DNA of 64,000 bases from JAYEPK01 sp048569615 (GTDB lineage Archaea > Thermoplasmatota > Penumbrarchaeia > Penumbrarchaeales > Penumbrarchaeaceae): positions 5,752 to 69,751 of the forward strand of contig JBLIRK010000011.1 of assembly GCA_048569615.1 (NCBI GenBank), written 5' to 3'. Shown here piece by piece: positions 24,170 through 32,198 of the stretch. The position numbers were made by a program, and so were the translations under genes. How positions within the stretch are numbered: the first letter of the stretch is position 1; each line of letters opens with the position of its first letter. The notes under the pieces are model-generated. The model had not been told where the DNA came from and made no database searches. It worked only from the letters and a program-made list of their open reading frames with translations.

Positions 24170-25027
24170 TTAAGCTTCATCAAGTCCCGAGACCTGATCC
24201 CTGATGTTCTCGAACCTTTCCGCAAGGAGGTTCAGCGCATACTTAAGGGCCGCCTTTGCGGTTATCGAGCCGTCGGTCTCGAAGGTGAAGATGAACTTGT
24301 CATCCCTTCCCTTCACAGAGATGGAGGGATTTCCGGACCCGTCCGAGGATTCGCATACATCGATGCAGTTCATGCAGAGATTGCAGTTCTCCAATTCCTT
24401 CACAACGACCTTGCCCTTCTCCACGGCTAAGACACCACGAGGACAGGAGGCAGCGCACACCTCCGGATCGTAGCAGCAGTCCTTCCCCACCTCCACCTCC
24501 GGGTAGTAGTTGTATCCGCAAACCGTCACCGGCTGCCACTTGGCATGGGTCTTTCCTATTCCCATCACCGCTGTTGCATAGATCAGGAGAGCCTGTTTTT
24601 CCTTCAGCTTTACTACGGGTATGAGCTCCTCCTTGATCCTGAGGGACATGTCCCCGAGGGGCTGGAGGTCTCCGGAGTAAACAGTGCATGGCCCCTTCTT
24701 GTTCAGGACATAAATGATGGTGCAGTGGGGGCATCCTGCTCCTCCGCATTCGCATGTTTCCCTGAACGTGTAATGATCGAGATCCGTCGGAATGGGGATC
24801 AGGCCCAGTCTGTGGGCGATTATCTCGTCGAAGAGCGCGGAATTCGAATCATACTCATTACCCTCCTCGTCCCGAATGGGCCCCATGTGGAACTCCACCT
24901 CGTCGATGGACATTTTGGGGACCTCGGAGATAAGCGTCCTTCTCAGGGCATTAATCACATCGGGTCTCAGACTATCAACAGTGAATGAGCACCTGGTATC
25001 GGTCAGTTCCCTTACAACCAGTTTCAT
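24170..25027 (-). CDS. rpoD: RNA polymerase subunit Rpo3 (RpoD) with ferredoxin-like insert
   Basis: Rpo3 pairs with Rpo11 to form the alpha-like assembly platform of archaeal RNA polymerase. The N-terminal dimerisation signature is present: ALRRTLISEVPKMSIDEVEF and LFDEIIAHRLGLIPIPTD. A zinc-like loop CECGGAGCPHC follows. Between about residues 180 and 235 lies a ferredoxin-like domain with C-C-Y-D-P-E-V-C-A-A-S-C-P and CNLCMNCIDVC, enough cysteines for two [4Fe-4S] clusters, as in several other archaeal RpoD proteins. Length 285 is slightly above average because of that insert. It is the last protein gene of the rps13-rps4-rps11-rpo3 operon, 11 bases after rps11, followed by two hairpins. 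Confidence 0.96.
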   Translation of the reverse strand: MKLVVRELTDTRCSFTVDSLRPDVINALRRTLISEVPKMSIDEVEFHMGPIRDEEGNEYDSNSALFDEIIAHRLGLIPIPTDLDHYTFRETCECGGAGCPHCTIIYVLNKKGPCTVYSGDLQPLGDMSLRIKEELIPVVKLKEKQALLIYATAVMGIGKTHAKWQPVTVCGYNYYPEVEVGKDCCYDPEVCAASCPRGVLAVEKGKVVVKELENCNLCMNCIDVCESSDGSGNPSISVKGRDDKFIFTFETDGSITAKAALKYALNLLAERFENIRDQVSGLDEA

Positions 25028-25038
25028 GATAACACCTC

Positions 25039-25425
25039 TCAGACCCTTCTTCCCCTCTTTCCGCCCTTAGGTTTGGTTCCGTCGTGGGGGACGGGGGTGA
25101 CATCCTCGATCCTTCCGATCCTGAGACCTGCCCTGGAAAGGGACCTGATGACACCCTGGGCGCCGGGGCCGGGCGAGTTAGGTCCGTTCCCTCCCGGGGC
25201 CCTTACCTTGATATGTATGTTGCTGATGCCCTTCTCCTTGGCCTTGTCGGCGATGACCTCGCCGGCCCTCATGGCGGCGAACGGAGAGGCTTCGTCCTTG
25301 GCGGCCTTGACGACCATGCCCCCGGTGCACTTCGCGATGGTCTCCGCACCGGTGAGGTCCGTCAAGGTTATAAGGATGTTATTGTAGGAAGCGTATATGT
25401 GACAGACTCCCCATTTCTCGCTCAT
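25039..25425 (-). CDS. rps11: Small ribosomal subunit protein uS11
   Basis: uS11 lines the platform of the 30S subunit and helps shape the E-site and Shine-Dalgarno cleft. The 128-residue sequence has the family text WGVCHIYASYNNILITLTDL, then APGGNGPNSPGPGAQGVIRS, and the basic C-terminus GKRGRRV, which are near-invariant in archaea. The start overlaps the end of rps4 by four bases (ATGA type), indicating translational coupling, and rpo3 follows 11 bases later. Composition matches core genes. Confidence 0.97.
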   Translation of the reverse strand: MSEKWGVCHIYASYNNILITLTDLTGAETIAKCTGGMVVKAAKDEASPFAAMRAGEVIADKAKEKGISNIHIKVRAPGGNGPNSPGPGAQGVIRSLSRAGLRIGRIEDVTPVPHDGTKPKGGKRGRRV

Positions 25426-26030
25426 TCCTGCTCACCTCCGCCGGGGGCATCGATCTTCACCTTCTCGGGAACCTGCGAGGGCTCCATCTCGGCATCCTCC
25501 GCCGGTCCGGAGCTGGGTCTCATGGGGTGCTCCTCGAAGGTGAAGGGTGAGGACTTCTCGTATTCTATGAACCTCTCGTCCAGTCTGGGGACCAGAAGTC
25601 CGGGTATGGTCACCCTCCTGTCCTTTACGACAATGTGTCCGTGGTTGATCATCTGTCTTGCCTGTTTAGGGGTCTGGGCGAGCCCCTTGGTATAGACCAA
25701 TGTCTGTAGTCTTCTTGATAGGATGGTCTCTATCTCGATGGCAAGGACATCAACGAGAGGTGCACCCTCCTGGAGCAGGCCAATCCTGTAGCATTTCTTA
25801 AGGAGCAGGTCGGATTCCTTGATGGCCTGCTCGTTCTCGGTCCTGATAAGGGCCTGCAGGGTCCTTGCCTGGGACCTTAGGTTCCTCAGGTATGACTGGA
25901 CCTTCCAGACCTCCTTCTTGTTCTTCAGGCCGTACTTGACCATGAGCTCCTTCTCCGCCTTGATGCGCTCCCCCTGCCAGGGATGGGAGGGGGTATCGAA
26001 CTTCCTTTTGAGTCTTCTCGGATCACCCAT
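25422..26030 (-). CDS. rps4: Small ribosomal subunit protein uS4
   Basis: uS4 is a primary 16S rRNA binder at the five-way junction and, in bacteria, an autoregulator of its operon. The 202-residue archaeal form begins MGDPRRLKRKFDTPSHPWQG and contains the S4 RNA-binding fold RRLQTLVYTKGLAQTPKQAR with INHGHIVVKDRRVTIPG. An acidic, Pro-rich C-terminal tail (about 175-202) is longer than in some archaea. It follows rps13 by 13 bases and overlaps rps11 by four. The long structured leader of this operon makes S4-type feedback conceivable, but this is only inference. Confidence 0.97.
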   Translation of the reverse strand: MGDPRRLKRKFDTPSHPWQGERIKAEKELMVKYGLKNKKEVWKVQSYLRNLRSQARTLQALIRTENEQAIKESDLLLKKCYRIGLLQEGAPLVDVLAIEIETILSRRLQTLVYTKGLAQTPKQARQMINHGHIVVKDRRVTIPGLLVPRLDERFIEYEKSSPFTFEEHPMRPSSGPAEDAEMEPSQVPEKVKIDAPGGGEQE

Positions 26031-26043
26031 TCATCTCACCCCT

Positions 26044-26541
26044 TCAGGCCTTCTTCTTCCTGGAGACTCCCACTGTGGCCCCGGTCCTTCCGTTGGACCT
26101 TGATTTCTGGCCCCTGACCTTCTGTCCAGTCTCGTGGCGGATGCCCTTGTAGCACCTGATCTTCCTCATCAGGTTGACATCCTCCCTCTCGGTCATGTCG
26201 AGGTCCGTGGAGATGGCGTGTGTGTCCTCGCCGGTGTCCAGGTCCCTCTGCCGGTTCATCATCCACGACGGTATCATGGAGGGTAGCTCCTCGATATTGC
26301 TTATTAGAAGCTCGATCTCCTTGTCCGTCAGGTCGCCCATCAGCTTGGTGTGGGGGACCTTCACGGATTCCGTGAGTATCTTTGAGATCCTGTAGTTAAT
26401 GCCCTTTATGGATGTCAGGCCATCGATGATCCTTCTCTCCCCATCGATATCTGTGTTTGCCATGCGGACGATGAACTTGAAATCGGGTCCGTGGTCTGCA
26501 TGCTTGCCTCCCTTCGGGGGGCTGCCTTTCTTCTCTGCCAA
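26044..26541 (-). CDS. rps13: Small ribosomal subunit protein uS13
   Basis: uS13 sits in the head of the 30S subunit and forms inter-subunit bridges. The 165-residue protein contains FIVRMANTDIDGERRIIDGL, KGINYRISKIL and the basic helix YKGIRHETGQKVRGQKSRSN, followed by GRTGATVGVSRKKKA, typical of archaeal S13. The start is TTG, not ATG: GGAGG lies seven bases upstream (GGAGGAAAATA), and no ATG is in frame nearby. A Lys/Gly-rich N-terminal extension of about 25 residues precedes the conserved part. It is the first gene of the operon. Confidence 0.95.
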   Translation of the reverse strand: MAEKKGSPPKGGKHADHGPDFKFIVRMANTDIDGERRIIDGLTSIKGINYRISKILTESVKVPHTKLMGDLTDKEIELLISNIEELPSMIPSWMMNRQRDLDTGEDTHAISTDLDMTEREDVNLMRKIRCYKGIRHETGQKVRGQKSRSNGRTGATVGVSRKKKA

Positions 26542-26557
26542 ATATTTTCCTCCTGAA

Positions 26558-26670
26558 GCGGCCAGGCCTGTTGTGTCAGGCTTCCGGCCCGCATTTTACA
26601 AAAGCGGCGGCCAGATGGATATCTGGCTTTGGCTTCAGCTTCCCCCCGATAAAGGTTCTTATTTATATCC
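26558..26670 (-). promoter_or_regulatory. Promoter and structured leader of the rps13 operon
   Basis: A strong box A, TATAAATAA on the minus strand (26659-26668), predicts a start near 26635 and a leader of about 95 nt, long for this genome. It holds a palindromic hairpin CCAGAT / ATCTGG (26611-26626) and a larger stem at 26558-26592 (GCCTG / CAGGC inside GCGG-CC / GG-CCGC), ending just before the ribosome site. Confidence 0.6.
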
Positions 26671-26720
26671 CTTTCCATGGTGGAAGGCTCTTACCCGGGT
26701 TCCGGTGTATTTCAATTAGT

Positions 26721-26729
26721 AATATATAT
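26721..26729 (+). promoter_or_regulatory. Box A promoter of the UPF0179 / hmgA genes
   Basis: AATATATAT is about 37 nt before the ATG at 26762. It faces away from the rps13 promoter about 55 bp to the left, making a divergent promoter region. Confidence 0.5.
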
Positions 26730-26761
26730 CTCATTGCTTTGTGGGAGCAAAGTGAGTTCTG

Positions 26762-27193
26762 ATGGGAAAGGTAACGCTGGTTGGCAGGTCCCTGGCCAGG
26801 GAGGGAGCCGTGTTCCTGTATGCGGGACAGGCGGATGAATGCTCGAACTGCAGGCTGAAGGATATCTGTCAGAACCTCCAGGAAGGGAAGCGCTACAGGA
26901 TAGTAAAGGTCAGGGAGAAGGACCATGACTGTCCGGTCCACGAGGATGGAAAGGTCTCCGCGGTGGAGGTGGAAGAAGCTCCCCTGGAGGTATCCATACC
27001 CGAGCGGAAGGCATTGGAGGGAGCCGTCGTCGCGCTGGAGGAGGAATGCCCTCTTAGGTGGTGCCACAATCACAGATACTGCAGGCGTGATCTTTTCCCC
27101 AAGGGACAGAAAGTGGCCCTGGTTGAGGTATACGAGCTCCTTGAATGTCCAAGGGATTTAAAGCTGAAGAGGTCCTTGGTCGAGCTCAGGTAG
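26762..27193 (+). CDS. UPF0179 family cysteine-rich protein
   Basis: The 143-residue protein matches the archaeal UPF0179 family throughout: KVTLVGRSLAREGAVFLYAG, then CSNCRLKDICQNL, the strand YRIVKVREKDHDCPVHEDG and a second cysteine cluster CPLRWCHNHRYCRRDLF. The eight cysteines and nearby histidines are placed as in other members and probably bind zinc or an iron-sulfur cluster. The family is almost confined to archaea and its biochemical role is not known. It is followed 22 bases later by HMG-CoA reductase on the same strand; the two are probably co-transcribed. Confidence 0.9.
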   Translation: MGKVTLVGRSLAREGAVFLYAGQADECSNCRLKDICQNLQEGKRYRIVKVREKDHDCPVHEDGKVSAVEVEEAPLEVSIPERKALEGAVVALEEECPLRWCHNHRYCRRDLFPKGQKVALVEVYELLECPRDLKLKRSLVELR

Positions 27194-27215
27194 AACATAT
27201 ACTGGAGCTGGTGAA

Positions 27216-28475
27216 ATGGGTTCCGAAATATCCGGTCTTTACAGCATGTCTGTGGATGAGAGGAGGAAGAGGATCGAGAAGGAGATAGGCGCGGAGGAGG
27301 GAGGCCTCTCCTCCCTTGTGCCGGGGAGCACCGACATAGAGGTGCTGGACGGCATGATAGAGAATGTAATTGGCGCCTTCGAGCTTCCTGTGGGAATAGC
27401 GACGAACTTCCTGATAAACGGCAGGGACTACCTTGTGCCCATGGCGATAGAGGAGCCGAGCGTCGTGGCGGCCGCTTCCAAGGCGGCGAAGATCATACGA
27501 AGGGGAGGAGGATTCAGGGCCTGGTCAACCGATCCGGTGATGATCGGCCAGGTCCAGGTCACGGACGTCCCATACATCGACGGGGCCGTTGAGGTCCTGG
27601 AGAATGCGAAGGAAGAACTTATGGAGATAGCGGATTCAAAGGATCCCCTGCTTGTCCAATTCGGTGGAGGAATACGGGATATAGAGATAAGGAGGATCGA
27701 GAGCGCGATGGGGCCGATGATGGTGCTCCACCTCCTCGTGGACTGCCGGGACGCCATGGGAGCCAATGCGGTCAATACGATGGCCGAGGCCCTTGCCCCC
27801 AGAGTGGAAACCCTTACCGGAGGAAAGGTGGTCCTGAGGATAATCTCCAATCTCGCTGTCCACAGGCTCTCATCGGCCGAGGTCGTCGTCCCCAAGGAGG
27901 AGCTGGGGGGAGAGGAAGGAGTCGACCTCATCCTCAAGGCATACCACTTGGCTGTCTCGGATCCCTTCAGGGCCTCGACCCACAACAAGGGGATAATGAA
28001 CGGCGTATCGGCAGTGGTCAGAGCCACAGGGAATGATACTAGGGCCGTTGAGGCCGGAGCCCATGCCTATGCCGCTTACAAAGGGAGCTACTCCCCGCTC
28101 ACATCATACCGGAAGGACGGGAACGGGAACCTGATCGGGGAGATAACCATACCGACGGCCGTGGGACTAGTGGGTGGGGCTACCAAGGTGCATCCCGCTG
28201 CGAAGGCAACCGTCAGGATCCTGGGTGTGAAGTCGGCATCCGAACTGGGGGAGGTGCTTGCCGCCGTGGGTCTGGCCCAGAACCTCGCCGCTCTGAGAGT
28301 GCTTGCCACAGAGGGTATCCAGAAGGGCCATATGAAGCTCCATGCCAGGAACCTGGCCCTCCAGGCAGGCGCCGGACCCGACGAGGTGGACGGGGTGGTC
28401 ATATTGATGCTCTCCCGGGGTAAGGTGACCGCATCCGATGCCAAGGAGCTGCTTGAGGAATACAGAAGCGCCTAA
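27216..28475 (+). CDS. hmgA: Hydroxymethylglutaryl-CoA reductase, class II
   Basis: This enzyme makes mevalonate from HMG-CoA, the committed step of isoprenoid and archaeal lipid synthesis. The 419-residue sequence is of the class II (Pseudomonas mevalonii-like) type, as in Thermoplasma and Archaeoglobus, not class I as in most archaea. Motifs are ENVIGAFELPVGIA (50-63), EEPSVVAA (catalytic Glu79/80), DAMGANAVNTMAEA (cofactor site, 179-192), HNKGIMNG (Lys258), GNDTRAVEAGAHAYA (Asp274) and KGHMKLHARN (His372); the full catalytic set is present. It shares a likely transcript with UPF0179 and lies in the same window as carS, another lipid gene. Confidence 0.96.
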   Translation: MGSEISGLYSMSVDERRKRIEKEIGAEEGGLSSLVPGSTDIEVLDGMIENVIGAFELPVGIATNFLINGRDYLVPMAIEEPSVVAAASKAAKIIRRGGGFRAWSTDPVMIGQVQVTDVPYIDGAVEVLENAKEELMEIADSKDPLLVQFGGGIRDIEIRRIESAMGPMMVLHLLVDCRDAMGANAVNTMAEALAPRVETLTGGKVVLRIISNLAVHRLSSAEVVVPKEELGGEEGVDLILKAYHLAVSDPFRASTHNKGIMNGVSAVVRATGNDTRAVEAGAHAYAAYKGSYSPLTSYRKDGNGNLIGEITIPTAVGLVGGATKVHPAAKATVRILGVKSASELGEVLAAVGLAQNLAALRVLATEGIQKGHMKLHARNLALQAGAGPDEVDGVVILMLSRGKVTASDAKELLEEYRSA

Positions 28476-28518
28476 AAGCTTTTGAACGATACTGACCTTG
28501 CACATGTCAGGTGAGCCA

Positions 28519-29016
28519 ATGGAGATAGTATCTGTGAATGTTGAGAAACCCGATGATGTCAATTTCATCCTGGGGCAGTCTCATTTCATCAAGACAGTGG
28601 AGGACATACACGAGGCCATAGTCAATGTCAATCCGGAGATCAGGTTCGGCCTGGCCTTCTGCGAGGCTTCCATGAACTGCTACGTAAGGTGGACGGGGAA
28701 CGACGAGGAGATGATCGAGCTTGCCAGGAAGAATGCTCTCAACATAGGTGCGGGCCATTCCTTCATAATCTTCCTCAGGAACGCCTTCCCCATCAATATC
28801 CTGAACCAGATCAAGACGGTGAACGAGGTCTGCCGAATATTCTGCGCGACCGCCAATCCCACCGAGGTCATCGTCGCCGACAACGGGACCGGCAGAGGGA
28901 TAATGGGTGTCATCGACGGCAGCAAGCCCAAGGGCATAGAGGGACCTGCCGACCAGGAATGGAGGGTCGATTTCCTCAGAAAGATCGGATACAAGTTCGG
29001 CCCACAGAAAGGATGA
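28519..29016 (+). CDS. Adenosine-specific kinase family protein (PF04008)
   Basis: The 165-residue protein begins MEIVSVNVEKPDDVNFILGQ and contains the family hallmarks KFGLAFCEAS-like text (RFGLAFCEASMNCYVRW), IGAGHSFIIFLRNAFPINIL, EVCRIFCATANPTEVIVA and GRGIMGVIDG. The whole length aligns with PF04008, a compact fold of archaea and bacteria described as adenosine-specific kinase from a structure, although physiological function is not well established. ATG 28519 is preferred over ATG 28504 because AGGTGAG lies five bases before it. The gene follows hmgA by 43 bases and precedes the membrane protease by 6 bases, so all may be one transcript. Confidence 0.88.
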   Translation: MEIVSVNVEKPDDVNFILGQSHFIKTVEDIHEAIVNVNPEIRFGLAFCEASMNCYVRWTGNDEEMIELARKNALNIGAGHSFIIFLRNAFPINILNQIKTVNEVCRIFCATANPTEVIVADNGTGRGIMGVIDGSKPKGIEGPADQEWRVDFLRKIGYKFGPQKG

Positions 29017-29022
29017 ATTATA

Positions 29023-30987
29023 ATGGCAGGGAAGACCGAGGAGAGCTCCCCGGAGGAGATCGAACGCCCCAAGTTCGAGTCCAGACAGGCGGTCGTCCCC
29101 ATCGCCATGATGGTTCTCTTCTTCATGATCTCGATATCGCTGGCGTTGTACATCGCACCTTTCTACGAAGCCCTTGGCTACTCATCCGCCTTCGGTGACG
29201 AGGCACAGAACCCGCTGTGGGCCTTCGCATTCCTTGGAATGGTGATAGTCGTTGCCGTGGTCATACTCCTTCTGAGGAAGCTCCTGAAGAGGAGGAGGCT
29301 GAAGCTGAAGTACGTCATTGGCGTGGCGGTGGCGTTCTCCACGATGTTCGTACTTACACCTCTGATAGATATCGCGGTCAACGGCTCCCCCGATGTCTGG
29401 GAGCTTTACAAAACGGACCTCGAGGGGACCAACATGACATTTCCCCTGGACCCGCTGGACATCGGGTCGGGCTTCATAGTTATGTCCGATACATCTTTCA
29501 GGACCCTGGTCAGGGGGAGGTACGACATCAGGGAGGCGGATGCAGTGACCGGGCTAGACAAGGTGTTCGCTCCCCACTACAAGGACGGCATATGGCTTGC
29601 ATCGGGGACGAAGTCCGGGACGCCGCTTGGCTGGACGGTACATCCGAACGGAACGATAGATCCCGTAGGACCTTTCGAGGCCCCGGACGGCAACCATTTC
29701 TTCTTGGGCTCCCAGGTCCATAAATCGGAAGGTGTAATGCTCGCTGCCGGTTTTTGGGAGAATGACACCGGTGCGGTCGTATCAATCACCCAATTGTTCG
29801 GTAATGAGGAAACGCTCTTTGTGGACCTCTCCAGGAATGAGACTGATATCAGACCCGTTCAGGGCTGGACATTCTTCCCGGAGAACTATTACATGACCTC
29901 CGACGGACTCCATGGCTGGGAGATGAAAGGTTATGGTCAGGGCGCCAACTGGACAAGTTTCGATACTAGGGGGACCGCGAATCCCACCTGGAATGTGACA
30001 TGGAGGACATGCCAGGGGAACCATATCGTTAGCTACATAGGACCCTATGATCCCTATGGCAGCAATGTGACGCCGCATCCGGCAAACAGTTCATTTTTCT
30101 TCAAGGTGGACATTTGGGGGAAGGAGATCGAGTGGAGGGGGGAGCCCTCCCCCACTTCGGTATTCTACAGTGAGAAGGAGGATGGAAGCTATATCCTGGA
30201 CATACTTGAGATCGACAGCTATCACAGGATCGATGGGGACGGAGAAGAATCCGTGGAGACGGTCACCGATGACGTTTCCGGGCTCTTCAGGGACGGGGAC
30301 ACCATCTGGATCGTGGAGAGGGACGGAATATGGGAGGGCGAATTTTCCTTCAAGGAGCGGAACCAGTGGTACATCACCATTTCGGCCATCGTGCTTACTC
30401 TGGGATTGATATACGCCCTGTTCCGAAAGCCCAAATGGTGGCTGGTGGACCTAGGGGGCCTGCTCATGGGAGCCGGGGTGATAGCCATGATGGGGATATC
30501 CTTCCCAATCTCCTTCATGCTCCTGCTCCTGGTCCTTCTGGCAGTATACGATGCCGTGGCCGTTTACAAGACCAAGCACATGATAGCCCTAGCCGATTCC
30601 GTGGTCGAGGCCAAGATGCCCATCCTCCTGGTATTCCCCATGAAGTGGTCCTACCGCTACGAGGACGAGACCAATCTCATGGACCCCAAGCGCAAGCGCC
30701 AGTCGCTTTTCATGGGACTGGGAGACGTGATAATACCAGGTGTATTCATCCTCTCCATAAACACTTGGCTCTCCCCTGCTGGAGGAACCCGGCTATTCGG
30801 AGTGATATATCCCCCCCTGGGTGTGGCGATCTTCTCCTTCGTAGGCATGATGATCGGCTTCGGCATACTGATGAGATGGGTCATCAAGGGCAAGGCGCAT
30901 GCAGGGCTCCCCCCGCTGAACGGAGGGACGATCCTGGGCTTTTTGATAGGGTATCTGATCCTCTACGGGACCATCGTATTCTGGTGA
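29023..30987 (+). CDS. Presenilin-like membrane protease with a large inserted ectodomain
   Basis: The 654-residue protein has three N-terminal helices (about 23-50, 65-85, 95-115), an extracytoplasmic segment of about 320 residues (about 120-445) and at least six C-terminal helices. The C-terminal half carries presenilin/PF06550 motifs: VYDAVAVYKTKHMIALADSV with Asp510, MGLGDVIIPG with Asp568, and GLPPLNGGTILGF in the PAL position. In archaeal relatives the helices are contiguous and the protein is about 300 residues; here a domain rich in Trp, Gly and Asp with many N-x-S/T sites interrupts them. That ectodomain has repeated strands compatible with a beta-propeller. It may recruit or gate substrates. 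Both catalytic aspartates are intact. Confidence 0.8.
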   Translation: MAGKTEESSPEEIERPKFESRQAVVPIAMMVLFFMISISLALYIAPFYEALGYSSAFGDEAQNPLWAFAFLGMVIVVAVVILLLRKLLKRRRLKLKYVIGVAVAFSTMFVLTPLIDIAVNGSPDVWELYKTDLEGTNMTFPLDPLDIGSGFIVMSDTSFRTLVRGRYDIREADAVTGLDKVFAPHYKDGIWLASGTKSGTPLGWTVHPNGTIDPVGPFEAPDGNHFFLGSQVHKSEGVMLAAGFWENDTGAVVSITQLFGNEETLFVDLSRNETDIRPVQGWTFFPENYYMTSDGLHGWEMKGYGQGANWTSFDTRGTANPTWNVTWRTCQGNHIVSYIGPYDPYGSNVTPHPANSSFFFKVDIWGKEIEWRGEPSPTSVFYSEKEDGSYILDILEIDSYHRIDGDGEESVETVTDDVSGLFRDGDTIWIVERDGIWEGEFSFKERNQWYITISAIVLTLGLIYALFRKPKWWLVDLGGLLMGAGVIAMMGISFPISFMLLLLVLLAVYDAVAVYKTKHMIALADSVVEAKMPILLVFPMKWSYRYEDETNLMDPKRKRQSLFMGLGDVIIPGVFILSINTWLSPAGGTRLFGVIYPPLGVAIFSFVGMMIGFGILMRWVIKGKAHAGLPPLNGGTILGFLIGYLILYGTIVFW

Positions 30988-31043
30988 GCCCCTACCGAAA
31001 ACGATTTTCACTTGTCCATCTTACCCCCGGTAGGTAATGACGA

Positions 31044-31784
31044 ATGCTAGCTCCGCTGGGAATACTTGGCATCATGCTGCTGGTCGGAATGCTTCAGGGC
31101 ATGACCCAGTGCAACCTGACCTGCGGCCCTCTCCTATTCCTGAGGCTGGCGGGACGTGGAAAAGGAGCCAAACAGGGTCTGGTAATGTCCCTCTTGTTCG
31201 CGCTTCCGAGGATAGTGCTCCTCACCCTTCTCGGAACGGTTTTCGGAGCACTCGGTTTCACAATGGGCTCCCTGGCGGGTCTCTCGGGGTACCCGTGGTT
31301 CCAGGTGGTCGTATACATCCTGATAGGCCTGGTCATGATCTCCACGGGATTGTTCTTCATAGGCGTTCTTCGTAAGAAGGAGTGCACGGGAAAGCCGGGA
31401 ATGAAGGAGCGTGTTGTCATGTTCCTGATCAAGATGGGTCCGAGGAAGGATGACAGGTCCGAGGGAATGGTGATGTTCGGCATAGGCATCCTCGTCTCAC
31501 TTGTCTGCTTTGTTGAAGCATCCGCCGCATCGGTATTCTTCGCATCCATGATAGGGATCGATGCCGAGGACATAGGCTCCGGGGCACTCTGGGGAGCGCT
31601 TTCGATGCTCTCCTATTCCATCGGTCTTGCAGTTCCCCTGCTTCTCTTCGGCATGGGCGCATCCTTCATAGGAAAGAAGCTTAAGAGGGAGGATGTCAGA
31701 GCGGCCGGGGGTATGCTCCTACTGCTGTTCGGGGGGATCCTTGTTCTCTTCAGCATTTTCTCCCTTATATTTTCCCTTGCATAG
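31044..31784 (+). CDS. DsbD/TauE-like polytopic membrane protein
   Basis: The 246-residue protein has six hydrophobic segments in two halves. The first ends the first helix with GMTQCNLTCGPLLFLRLAG, the C-x3-CGP signature of the DsbD_2/SafE-like group related to CcdA, which passes electrons across membranes or handles metals. The second half has a matching CFVEASAASVFFASM and a Gly-rich last helix. A cysteine is missing from the matching position in the second half compared with CcdA proteins, so thiol-disulfide transport is uncertain. The gene's last 66 bp overlap the convergent DUF123 gene. Confidence 0.7.
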   Translation: MLAPLGILGIMLLVGMLQGMTQCNLTCGPLLFLRLAGRGKGAKQGLVMSLLFALPRIVLLTLLGTVFGALGFTMGSLAGLSGYPWFQVVVYILIGLVMISTGLFFIGVLRKKECTGKPGMKERVVMFLIKMGPRKDDRSEGMVMFGIGILVSLVCFVEASAASVFFASMIGIDAEDIGSGALWGALSMLSYSIGLAVPLLLFGMGASFIGKKLKREDVRAAGGMLLLLFGGILVLFSIFSLIFSLA

Positions 31785-32198
31785 GAAATCCTCACCCTCG
31801 CCGATATAGAAAAGATGGGAGCCGCATTTGCAGTCCGAGCAGCCGAATCCCTTTATGCCTTCGTATCTCCTGGATAGTTCCCGGGCAGCCCCGCATTCCT
31901 CGTCGGGACCGTAGGGCTTCCGCCACACCGTCTTTGAGGTGGTCACCTGCGACAGGTAGTCGATATGCCATCTCGGGGTCGTGATCTTCCTGAGATGCCT
32001 CGGGACCCTTGCGCGGAGCCCCGCCTTTGCCGAGCCCGTGTAGATGTATGTCCCCTTCCTCAGCCGGAGCTCACCCAGGGTCCTCAGTATCAATATTGTG
32101 TCCTTCGGTAAGTATGACACGAGGAGATAAACCGAGGGTTCGGGGATGGATCCCGGATCTCGGGCCAGTTCATAGCGTTCGAGCGGAGGTCCCTTCAT
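31719..32198 (-). CDS. DUF123 (GIY-YIG-like) nuclease-family protein
   Basis: The 159-residue protein matches DUF123: SVYLLVSYLPKDTILILRTL, then LRKGTYIYTGSAKAGLRARV with the GIY-YIG-like Tyr-x-Tyr-Thr-Gly core, RHLRKITTPRWHIDYL and C-terminal CSDCKCGSHLFYIG. The family is often fused to or next to endonuclease III in archaea and bacteria; a nuclease activity is predicted but poorly tested. The start overlaps the end of aCPSF1 by 4 bases (ATGA), so the two are coupled. Its 3' end overlaps the convergent membrane-protein gene by 66 bp; the last 30 residues are low-complexity (Lys/Glu) and lie in that overlap. Confidence 0.85.
   Translation of the reverse strand: MKGPPLERYELARDPGSIPEPSVYLLVSYLPKDTILILRTLGELRLRKGTYIYTGSAKAGLRARVPRHLRKITTPRWHIDYLSQVTTSKTVWRKPYGPDEECGAARELSRRYEGIKGFGCSDCKCGSHLFYIGEGEDFLCKGKYKGENAEENKDPPEQQ

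Noticed and set aside
23924..24430. A plus-strand open frame with a repeated TKLSYPRTDWWFLAD segment
   Set aside because: It is the antisense shadow of tRNA-Leu, its duplicated copy and rpo3; the apparent protein repeat is the DNA direct repeat.
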